Shown here one piece after another: positions 1 to 5,488 of a stretch of DNA of 8,111 nt; the first letter of the stretch is position 1, and every line of letters begins with the position of its first letter. The position numbers were made by a program, and so were the translations under genes. The notes beneath the pieces were generated by a model. It did not search any database. It was not told where the DNA came from and saw only the letters and a list, made by a program, of their open reading frames with translations. Source of the stretch: Nitrososphaerota archaeon (GTDB taxonomy: Archaea > Iainarchaeota > Iainarchaeia > Iainarchaeales > VGJJ01); contig JAGVNS010000055.1 of the NCBI GenBank assembly GCA_020053155.1, positions 1 through 8,111 of the forward strand, given 5' to 3'.

Positions 1-1478
1 ACATGGGTCACTTATACGAGAAAACCATCGCCGATGTCATTGCCCGGATTCATCGCTTGAATGGGGAAAAAGTCTTGTTTACGGTGGGAACGGATGAGCA
101 TGGGGAGAAAATTCAGGAATCCGCCAAAAAAGAGGGGATGGAGCCCCAAGCCTATGTGGACAAAATGTCGGTGGTCTCCCAAAAACTCCATGATGACGCG
201 CTCATTTCCTATGACCGGTTTATTCGGACAACGGATGAAGACCACGTCAAAGCGGCCTCGCATTTTTTTACGCTGTTGTGGAACGCGGACGATATTTACC
301 CAGACATGTATGAGGGATGGTATTGCGTTTCGGACGAAACCTTTTGGACGGAAAAGGATTTGTTGGAGAAAGACGGAAAAAAAGTATGCCCAAACACTCA
401 TTGCGGAAAGCCCGTGCAGAAAATAAAAGAAGAGAGTTATTTCTTCAAATGGAGTGCGTACCAAGGGAAGTTGGAAGAGTGGTATGCGCAAAACCCCGCG
501 AATGTTTTTCCTACGTTTAGAAAAAAAGAAATGGAATCCTTCATGAAAAATGGTCTGCGGGACATTTCCTTCTCCCGTAAAACACTAAAATGGGGAATTC
601 CATTGCCTCAAAACCCGGAACACGTGATGTATGTCTGGAGTGATGCGTTAGTAAACTACCTGACTGTCTGTGGATACCCGGATAAAAAGTACGGGGAATG
701 GTGGCCTGCCGACCTGCACGTGATTGGGATGGACATCAACCGCTTTCACTCATTATTGTGGCCCGCCATGCTGTTGAGCGCCAAGGTAGAATTGCCCAAG
801 CAAATTCTCGTCCATGGTTTTGTGAATGATGAGAAGGGAGAAAAGATGTCCAAGAGCGTGGGAAATGTCATTGACCCTTTGACGATTCTCCCCAAATACG
901 GAATTGAGCCCATTCGATATTATTTGCTCCGGGAAGCTCCTTTAGGAAATGATTTGTCTTTTTCGGAAAAGAATTTGATCGAGCGAACGAATTCGGAGTT
1001 GGCCGATGGATTGGGGAATTTAGCCTATCGTGTTCTCTCCATGATTGAAAAATATTGCAATGGAGTTATTTCTTCCGTGAGCCTTGATATGGCGCTGGTA
1101 ACCCAATCCCAATTATTTGGGCAAGAGGCCTATCGTGCGTATTTGTCGCACGACATTCAGAATGCGCTCATTCATGCTTGGAAAATCGTAGCATTAGGAA
1201 ACAAAGCCATTACGGATACCGAGCCCTGGCGCTTAATGAAAGAGGGGAAGCGGGAAGAAGTGGAGCGTTTGCTTGGAACGGAAGTGGAGTTTATTCGTCA
1301 GCTTTCCATTTTGATTCAGCCTATTCTTCCTAAAACGAGCGAATCCATCTGTGTGCAGTTTGGGTTTGGCACACCATTATTTTCTGCGTTGAAAAACCCC
1401 GTTTCACTAGCCAACAAAGCCGTGAAGAAAGGAAACGTATTATTTATGAAACGCGAATTTCCCGTTCCTTCCGTGTGA
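1..1478 (+). CDS. metG: methionyl-tRNA synthetase, 5' end cut by window edge
   Basis: Class I aminoacyl-tRNA synthetase that charges tRNA-Met with methionine in the cytoplasm. The window opens inside the gene. Bases 1-2 (ac) would complete a histidine codon before MGH, giving the class I HxGH signature, so roughly 10-20 N-terminal residues are missing. Numbering from the Met at base 3, GTDEHGEKI lies at 29-37, a single zinc-knuckle-like insert at 106-136, WGIPLP at 197-202, and KMSKS at 281-285 (bases 843-857). A helical anticodon-binding domain fills the rest, and there is no C-terminal EMAP/Trbp111 tRNA-binding domain. The single insert and the motif wording match the bacterial (Thermus-like) type rather than the archaeal type with two knuckles. 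Oddities: the first knuckle reads CVSD instead of CxxC, and the usual GKDI is GMDI (242-245). The 3' end overlaps the opposing gene by 39 bases. Family assignment is firm. Confidence 0.96.
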   Translation, partial: MGHLYEKTIADVIARIHRLNGEKVLFTVGTDEHGEKIQESAKKEGMEPQAYVDKMSVVSQKLHDDALISYDRFIRTTDEDHVKAASHFFTLLWNADDIYPDMYEGWYCVSDETFWTEKDLLEKDGKKVCPNTHCGKPVQKIKEESYFFKWSAYQGKLEEWYAQNPANVFPTFRKKEMESFMKNGLRDISFSRKTLKWGIPLPQNPEHVMYVWSDALVNYLTVCGYPDKKYGEWWPADLHVIGMDINRFHSLLWPAMLLSAKVELPKQILVHGFVNDEKGEKMSKSVGNVIDPLTILPKYGIEPIRYYLLREAPLGNDLSFSEKNLIERTNSELADGLGNLAYRVLSMIEKYCNGVISSVSLDMALVTQSQLFGQEAYRAYLSHDIQNALIHAWKIVALGNKAITDTEPWRLMKEGKREEVERLLGTEVEFIRQLSILIQPILPKTSESICVQFGFGTPLFSALKNPVSLANKAVKKGNVLFMKREFPVPSV

Positions 1479-3182
1479 TTCCTTTCCCTTTTTCTCGTTT
1501 TGCGTGGAAAGGAACAACCATCCCAACACTACGAACACAAACACGATGCTCATCCACCAGGGGGCGTCAGGCACGGAAATGGTTTGTTGGGGGTTGACAA
1601 TCGCAAACGTCTGATACGCGGAGTTGTTTCCTATAATCGTTTCGCTTTCATTGGTGGGGGTTGGGTTGGGGTCCACAAACGGCTGGATGGTGGCATACAC
1701 TGTATAGGTTTGCCCCGGCACCAATGCGGGATTTTGTGCACCCGAAAGTTCAATGGGGATGGTAATCGTGGCATCCGAAATGGTCCCGGTGGGGGGAGGG
1801 GCAAACGTCACGGGCTCGTCATCCGCAAAGATGGTACTCGCATTTCCGGCAATGGGGTATCCTGCTCCATCTCGAATGATAATGTCGACCAACGCATTGA
1901 GTGCTTCACTAATCTCGGTGTGCTTATTCTGCAATTCTAATGTGACTGAAAAATCCTGTCCTTCAACAGGGGGGTTTGGCGTAAAGGAAATTTTCTTGAT
2001 CAAGTAAATGTCTCCCCCCGCCCCTTCAGGTCCGGGGCCCGGCCCTCCTCCCCCCGCAACCACATCGAAGTCAAAATAAACGAAGTTATTGGAGACATGG
2101 GAAGTCTGTTCAACGAAAGATGTAGTGGTGGGGGTATAGAGATACTGTCCTTGCGTGGCAATCGCATGAACACGATATGTTCGACCCGCCACCAATCCTA
2201 ATGCAACCGCATCAATATTATATGATTGGCTTCCCGTAGCTGAGGGTTGGTCTTCGATATATTGGTTGGCTAATACAATGCTGGAAGCAGGCAATGGAGG
2301 AGTGGGGAAAAAAGGCGAGACGGAGTAGGGATCCGATAACGTTAACCCATAGTGGGTGGCCTCCCGATTGAGGAAGATGTTGGGTCCATCCGCATCCCCA
2401 AACGGATCATTGTATATCTTTGTAACGTAGGTGCTAAACGTGGTGGCATTGGCACAATCCCCTCCACTGATGATTTCGCAAATAGAATTAATGAGCAATG
2501 TTTTTGTGTTATCAAAGTCCGGCAATGCGGTTTGTTTTGCTGCGGTAAGCGTGAAAGTAAAGCTGCTTGTTTCGCCTAGCTGGGACATCCCCCCTGTCAA
2601 GTTGGCAAGGAGAACATCAGGATTCACAACCACCACTTCACTGTAGGCACCGCAAATAGAATAAGGATATTCCTGGGCAGGGGTTCCAGAGTAAGGGGAT
2701 TCCAAGTGCGCATTGGTGGTATTAGACAATCGGACGATGGGCACATAGGTGAGGGTTCCATTGTATCCCGCACATGTAGCCTTGGGGAAACTGGGGCCCG
2801 CAATTTTGACATCTACCCCCCCGGTGGTCGCCGAAATGGACAGGGGGCCAGCGGGATAATCCATGCCGTCACTGGTTTCGGCGTGCGCGTTCGTATTGCC
2901 TGAGAGATGTAACAAAGGGTTGCTGTTGTCGGCTAACACGTTCAAAGTAGTGCTGGTTTCTTGACAGCGGATTGCTAACGTATAATTGTTTGCGAGACCC
3001 AGCAATGCATCAGGATATTCTCCATGCGCATTGTCGGAAGCCGAGAGTCGAATAATTTCAGTTCCTCCTGCGAAACCGTTCTGGGTGGAATCTGTACACT
3101 CTAATTCGGCAGCAGCATTTACCGAAAAAAAAGCAATGGCTATGACCAAAAACAAAATTGGCGTCCCTTTTCCCATTTTCAT
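1440..3182 (-). CDS. secreted membrane-anchored surface protein with NAHxE repeats and CARDB-like domain
   Basis: Probable cell-surface protein of about 580 residues; function unknown. Numbering is from the ATG at 3182. A short basic start (MKMGKG) leads into a hydrophobic signal segment at 8-25 ending in AAA, a likely cleavage area. Three motifs of the form LSxxxNAHxE follow at 46-55, 93-102 and 152-161. All six cysteines (29, 73, 137, 177, 235, 243) lie in this N-terminal part, which suggests disulfides. A Gly/Pro linker at 377-390 precedes a beta-rich, CARDB-like adhesion-type domain at about 392-529. A transmembrane helix at 542-559 and a Lys/Arg-rich cytoplasmic tail anchor the C terminus. 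Eight N-x-S/T sequons fit a glycosylated envelope protein. An in-frame ATG at 3200 lies upstream, but the TATA element at 3208-3214 would put the transcript start near 3185, so 3182 (or 3176) is preferred. eIF5A lies upstream on the same strand. Confidence 0.85.
   Translation of the reverse strand: MKMGKGTPILFLVIAIAFFSVNAAAELECTDSTQNGFAGGTEIIRLSASDNAHGEYPDALLGLANNYTLAIRCQETSTTLNVLADNSNPLLHLSGNTNAHAETSDGMDYPAGPLSISATTGGVDVKIAGPSFPKATCAGYNGTLTYVPIVRLSNTTNAHLESPYSGTPAQEYPYSICGAYSEVVVVNPDVLLANLTGGMSQLGETSSFTFTLTAAKQTALPDFDNTKTLLINSICEIISGGDCANATTFSTYVTKIYNDPFGDADGPNIFLNREATHYGLTLSDPYSVSPFFPTPPLPASSIVLANQYIEDQPSATGSQSYNIDAVALGLVAGRTYRVHAIATQGQYLYTPTTTSFVEQTSHVSNNFVYFDFDVVAGGGGPGPGPEGAGGDIYLIKKISFTPNPPVEGQDFSVTLELQNKHTEISEALNALVDIIIRDGAGYPIAGNASTIFADDEPVTFAPPPTGTISDATITIPIELSGAQNPALVPGQTYTVYATIQPFVDPNPTPTNESETIIGNNSAYQTFAIVNPQQTISVPDAPWWMSIVFVFVVLGWLFLSTQNEKKGKESHGRNGKFAFHK
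2700..3056 (-). repeat. three protein-level NAHxE motif repeats
   Basis: Three copies of a pattern [IL][IVL]xLSxxxNAHxE are encoded at about 3024-3056, 2877-2915 and 2700-2738 in the surface protein. The DNA differs between copies while the protein pattern is kept, so they are diverged domain repeats and not recent duplications. Each copy is separated from the next by about 50 residues containing a cysteine. Similar 'NAHxE' or 'NSHxx' motifs recur in predicted surface proteins of uncultured archaea and bacteria; that is from memory, not a search. Confidence 0.65.
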
Positions 3183-3207
3183 CCCGAGGGATTGGAACAT
3201 CCCCCGC

Positions 3208-3214
3208 TTTATAT
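3208..3214 (-). promoter_or_regulatory. TATA element for the surface protein gene
   Basis: On the minus strand the sequence reads ATATAAA within CCATATAAAGC. Archaeal TATA boxes are centred about 26 bases before the transcript start, which would place that start near 3185, two or three bases before the ATG at 3182. This supports a nearly leaderless mRNA and argues against the ATG at 3200. Confidence 0.5.
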
Positions 3215-3244
3215 GGGTTTTTCTTATGGGGGGGAAAAACGGTT

Positions 3245-3649
3245 CTATCCTGTCATACTGGTGCGTTTTCTGAGTATCTTGAACAATTGCTCAAAGCGCA
3301 AATATTCCACTTCGTCCCCGCTCGCCAAATCTTTTATTTCCGTGGGCTTGGGAACGTTGAACGTTTCATATGTGGCAACATCCATCAACTGGACTTGCCC
3401 GCCCATTACGGCTACTACTTGCGCATTTCCTCGGTCAACGACTGGCACTTCCGCGTCCGCGTGCACGGGGGCCATGAGGTTCCGTTTCTGGTTGTCGAAT
3501 ATTCCCATCGCTGAAATCCTGGCTTTCGCCGCCCCATGCTTTCCGGGCTTCGATTTTTCCATGCTCTTGATTTGGCAGACAAATCCGTCAATCATGACGT
3601 ATCCACCCTCGCGCAGGTGTCCAACGTTGGCAAACTTGATTTCACTCAT
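3245..3649 (-). CDS. eif5A: translation factor a/eIF5A
   Basis: Archaeal/eukaryotic initiation factor 5A, which binds the ribosomal E site and helps peptide-bond formation at difficult stretches such as polyproline. At 134 residues it has the usual length. The hypusine loop reads SKPGKHGAAKARI, with Lys37 in the position modified by deoxyhypusine synthase. An N-terminal SH3-like domain (about 1-68) is followed by an OB-fold (about 70-130). The ATG at 3649 is preceded by GGGG and eight bases, a good ribosome binding site. The gene is divergent from the DUF2226-like operon, and the surface protein gene follows on the same strand behind its own TATA element. Nothing appears broken. No deoxyhypusine synthase gene is in the window. 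Confidence 0.96.
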   Translation of the reverse strand: MSEIKFANVGHLREGGYVMIDGFVCQIKSMEKSKPGKHGAAKARISAMGIFDNQKRNLMAPVHADAEVPVVDRGNAQVVAVMGGQVQLMDVATYETFNVPKPTEIKDLASGDEVEYLRFEQLFKILRKRTSMTG

Positions 3650-3657
3650 GTTTCATT

Positions 3658-3661
3658 CCCC
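3658..3661 (-). promoter_or_regulatory. ribosome binding site of eIF5A
   Basis: GGGG lies eight bases before the ATG at 3649. The 12 bases before that ATG (GGGGAATGAAAC) match those before the divergent gene's preferred ATG at 3791 (GGGGAATGGTAC) at 10 of 12 positions, which supports both start choices. Confidence 0.55.
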
Positions 3662-3694
3662 GTCTTTAGTGTACGAAAAAAACGGGTGCGGATG

Positions 3695-3704
3695 CTTTTT
3701 AAGG
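3695..3704 (-). promoter_or_regulatory. TATA-like element for eIF5A
   Basis: Minus-strand CCTTAAAAAG. The centre is about 50 bases before the eIF5A ATG, predicting a transcript start near 3673 and a leader of about 24 bases that contains the GGGG ribosome binding site. The assignment rests on position and AT content only. Confidence 0.4.
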
Positions 3705-3709
3705 AATGC

Positions 3710-3733
3710 GGGTTGAGGGTGGAGCGTCAACCC
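3710..3733. repeat. inverted repeat between divergent promoters
   Basis: GGGTTGA (3710-3716) and TCAACCC (3727-3733) are perfect 7-base arms around a 10-base spacer. They lie between the TATA-like elements of eIF5A and of the DUF2226-like operon. GGTTGAGG within the left arm recurs at 3767-3774, just before the operon's first gene. The arrangement could be an operator for a dimeric regulator or a chance palindrome. Confidence 0.35.
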
Positions 3734-3740
3734 CCCATGC

Positions 3741-3748
3741 TTAATAAT
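3741..3748 (+). promoter_or_regulatory. TATA-like element for the DUF2226/Roadblock operon
   Basis: TTAATAAT is an AT-rich island in GC-rich surroundings. Its position predicts a transcript start near 3770, leaving about 20 bases of leader before the preferred ATG at 3791, with GGGGG at 3778-3782 as ribosome binding site. Confidence 0.4.
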
Positions 3749-3790
3749 CCCCCGCTCGTTATTCCCGGTTGAGGAATGGGGGAATGGTAC

Positions 3791-4291
3791 ATGAATTTGC
3801 CTACCGGGGTTTCACGTGTCGCAGGGAAGAACGTCAAATCGTTTGAGCCCAAGCAGGCATTGGAAGAACTGGCCCAATCCAACTTTTCAGGGTATATTGC
3901 GGAGTCCCTCATCGGCTCGTTTGGGTTGGAAGAATTCGCCCTTCTTTTCAGGAATGGGCAGGGGATGGGGGTCGTTTATGAATATTATGGGGCGCACTGC
4001 ACATTGAATGGAGATGCCGCCCTTCCCCATGCGTTGAACGGTTTTCTCGCTGAAAGCGGGGTGTTGGACATTGTTGAACTATCCCCCCAGCAAGTGGATT
4101 TGGTGACGGCATTCAATGCTTCCCTTAAACTCACCAAACCCATCCAAAAGGGGCAATTCAAATCGCTCATCAAGGATAGGTTCGATTCGGGCTTGAGCCA
4201 GGCCATCGGAACGCCCGTTCAATCGAATGAGCCCGCATCCAAAGAATCGTTGTTCAAAAAGTTTGGGTTGGCGGGAATCAACGGGAATTAA
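3791..4291 (+). CDS. DUF2226-like hypothetical protein
   Basis: A cytoplasmic protein of 166 residues with no signal peptide or membrane helix. An N-terminal LPTGVSRVAGKNV, then FSGYIAESL (32-40), an alternating strand region at 49-66 (ALLFRNGQGMGVVYEYYG), a helical part around 77-88 and IVELSPQQVDLVTAFN at 94-109 recall the archaeal DUF2226 family, itself similar to the DUF4388/PatA-type domains of bacterial signalling proteins. This is recalled from family patterns, not searched. The tail (about 141-166) is Ser/Pro-rich and ends with a short helix (KESLFKKFGL). An in-frame ATG at 3776 is possible. The ATG at 3791 is preferred because GGGGG lies eight bases upstream, in the same layout as eIF5A. 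A Roadblock-like gene follows after 13 bases, so the two are probably co-transcribed. Confidence 0.75.
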   Translation: MNLPTGVSRVAGKNVKSFEPKQALEELAQSNFSGYIAESLIGSFGLEEFALLFRNGQGMGVVYEYYGAHCTLNGDAALPHALNGFLAESGVLDIVELSPQQVDLVTAFNASLKLTKPIQKGQFKSLIKDRFDSGLSQAIGTPVQSNEPASKESLFKKFGLAGINGN

Positions 4292-4297
4292 AGGGGT

Positions 4298-4302
4298 GGG
4301 GG
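4298..4302 (+). promoter_or_regulatory. ribosome binding site of the Roadblock-like gene
   Basis: A purine-rich GGGGTGGGGGAA sits right after the stop codon of the preceding gene. The GGGGG is eight bases before the ATG at 4311 and two before the one at 4305. The spacing seen elsewhere in the window favours 4311, a six-base difference in the start. Confidence 0.45.
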
Positions 4303-4304
4303 AA

Positions 4305-4775
4305 ATGAATATGGTCATGCGAAGAGTTCGTTCGATGGTAAGGGGAATCACACGTCGCGTGTTGGACGTGGATGACAAAGGCCCACCTCAAGACCAGATG
4401 CACTTGCTCAACACTTTTCTTTCCCGCCACAAGTTTGAGTTAAACACTGCAAGTGTGCAAGATTTGATTCAGTCCATGAAAAAGAAGCATTTGGTGGACT
4501 CCATCTGCATCTGCTCCCCCACCGGGAGCATCGTGATTTCAACCGATGAAAACGATTTTTCCGAAGCCATCATTGGGAGCGCCATGTTCAACTACATCAA
4601 AACCGAACTCCCTGAAAGCGAAACCATTCTCATTAAAGACAAGGAAAATTGGTTCATGGTTTTTCCCTATAACGGAAAAATATACATTGTTCGTGCGGCG
4701 AGCGACATGACGCGCGTAGAACTAGCTGCTCTGGCCAAAGAAATAGAATCCTTCTTGAAAGCACACGGGGAGTAG
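4305..4775 (+). CDS. Roadblock/LC7-like protein
   Basis: A 156-residue cytoplasmic protein. Residues about 52-155 look like a Roadblock/LC7 fold: helix VQDLIQSMKKK, strand SICICSPTGSIVIST, a middle helix around 85-100, strands ETILIKD, WFMVFPY and KIYIVRAAS, then a final helix from about 135. Such domains regulate small GTPases (MglB, Rag/Gtr partners) or act as dimeric scaffolds. The N-terminal 20 residues hold six arginines spaced with hydrophobic residues (RRVRSMVRGITRRVL), a possible amphipathic helix that could contact membrane or nucleic acid; that part is inference. ATG codons at 4305, 4311 and 4317 are all possible. GGGGG at 4298-4302 sits eight bases before 4311, so the true start may be 4311. 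It lies between the DUF2226-like gene (13-base gap) and the NUMOD3-type gene (3-base gap). No GTPase partner is in the window. Confidence 0.72.
   Translation: MNMVMRRVRSMVRGITRRVLDVDDKGPPQDQMHLLNTFLSRHKFELNTASVQDLIQSMKKKHLVDSICICSPTGSIVISTDENDFSEAIIGSAMFNYIKTELPESETILIKDKENWFMVFPYNGKIYIVRAASDMTRVELAALAKEIESFLKAHGE
4767..4772 (+). promoter_or_regulatory. ribosome binding site inside the Roadblock gene end
   Basis: GGGGAG lies in the last codons of the Roadblock-like gene, six bases before the ATG at 4779, and the stop codon falls between them. This layout suggests translational coupling of the two genes. Confidence 0.5.
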
Positions 4776-4778
4776 GAA

Positions 4779-5393
4779 ATGGGTCGTGTCCCTCCGCCCA
4801 GTTTCCGTGGAAAACGGCATAGCACTGCTACTCGTACACAAATGTCTCTTGCGCATGCGGGGCAAGTTCCGTGGAATAAAGGGAAAGTAATGAATAAACA
4901 ATATGGTCTTGCACGGTCGATTGGGTTGAAAGGAAAACCCAAAGCAGCCGCACACCGACAGAATATTGGAAAGGCACAAAAAGGAAAGAAAAAATCCCCT
5001 GCACATGTCGGGAACTTAAGGGCTAACAAACGGGTCTATTACCAAAGGATCCGTTTTGGAATGGAAAGGGCTTTCAGGGATTCGGGGCTTCCAGTTGTTC
5101 GGGCTCCTAAATTGGGTGGAGTCCGTTTTGATTTTTTGCATGCAAGGGCCCCCGCGCGTTCTCCAGTGGATGTTGCCCAATCCCGGGAAATGGTTCGCGT
5201 CATACAATTAGCAGTGGGTAAGCTGGAACCCCCCATAGGAGAATGTTTTGCCCGGCACTATTTTGCAGAGGAACCAATGGAATTTATTGCTCATGAGTTG
5301 GGATTAACGAGTGTTCAAGTAAGGCAATATATTCTAATGGCATCCAGCGAATTGGGGAAAAAGCAGGAAATACGCCGTTTGCTGGTAGCGTAG
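4779..5393 (+). CDS. NUMOD3-type basic protein with sigma-70 region 4-like HTH
   Basis: A 204-residue, strongly basic, probably DNA-binding protein. Residues 10-36 (RGKRHSTATRTQMSLAH then PWNKGK) and 49-80 resemble NUMOD3 motifs, the small modular DNA-binding segments attached to GIY-YIG, HNH and Vsr-like homing nucleases. A middle segment (about 86-122, containing ERAFRDSGLPVV and GVRFDFLHA) looks like the opening of a Vsr/DUF559-type nuclease fold, but no catalytic core follows. Residues 140-200 read like sigma-70 region 4: a leading helix with KLEPPIGECFARHYF, then the helix-turn-helix EPMEFIAHELGLTSVQVRQYI and a trailing helix. Archaea have no sigma factors, so this is more likely a transcription regulator or a decayed mobile endonuclease. 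Its start is three bases after the Roadblock gene, with GGGGAG as ribosome binding site. The domain readings come from motif memory. Confidence 0.7.
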   Translation: MGRVPPPSFRGKRHSTATRTQMSLAHAGQVPWNKGKVMNKQYGLARSIGLKGKPKAAAHRQNIGKAQKGKKKSPAHVGNLRANKRVYYQRIRFGMERAFRDSGLPVVRAPKLGGVRFDFLHARAPARSPVDVAQSREMVRVIQLAVGKLEPPIGECFARHYFAEEPMEFIAHELGLTSVQVRQYILMASSELGKKQEIRRLLVA

Positions 5394-5417
5394 GATTGTA
5401 ATAGCTATTCATATCCG

Positions 5418-5423
5418 TTTTTT
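5418..5423 (+). terminator. T-run after the NUMOD3-type gene
   Basis: TTTTTT lies 25 bases after the stop codon and before the minD TATA element. Short T-runs act as intrinsic terminators in archaea. There is no hairpin to strengthen the call. Confidence 0.3.
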
Positions 5424-5432
5424 CGCGTTGCC

Positions 5433-5439
5433 TTTAAAT
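5433..5439 (+). promoter_or_regulatory. TATA element for the MinD-family gene
   Basis: TTTAAAT predicts a transcript start near 5462. That would leave 27 bases before the ATG at 5489 but only about six before the GTG at 5468, and it would exclude most of the AGGAG at 5457-5461 from the mRNA. Confidence 0.45.
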
Positions 5440-5475
5440 CCCTTGACCCATTCTATAGGAGTATTCCGTGGGTTC

Positions 5476-5480
5476 GGTGA
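5476..5480 (+). promoter_or_regulatory. ribosome binding site deciding the MinD start
   Basis: GGTGA, a strong match to the archaeal 16S anti-Shine-Dalgarno, lies eight bases before the ATG at 5489. A competing AGGAG (5457-5461) sits six bases before a GTG at 5468. The TATA position favours 5489. Confidence 0.45.
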
Positions 5481-5488
5481 ATGAGTAT

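Noticed and set aside
12..491. 159-codon open frame on the minus strand
   Set aside because: It lies entirely antisense to well-conserved metG, shows no recognisable family, and has a composition expected of a shadow frame.
1500..1940. 146-codon open frame on the plus strand
   Set aside because: It is antisense to the CARDB-like and membrane-anchor part of the surface protein; Gly/Arg/His-rich, as expected of a shadow of that composition.
3192..3716. 174-codon open frame on the plus strand
   Set aside because: It is antisense to eIF5A, whose motifs are unmistakable, and has no ribosome binding site or family resemblance.
4227..4304. Longer N terminus of the Roadblock-like protein
   Set aside because: It would overlap the preceding gene by 65 bases, while strong purine-rich sites precede the ATGs at 4305 and 4311.
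5394..5467. Possible tRNA or small RNA in the gap before minD
   Set aside because: No cloverleaf, TψC-like box or stable hairpin is visible; the gap is explained by a T-run and a TATA element.
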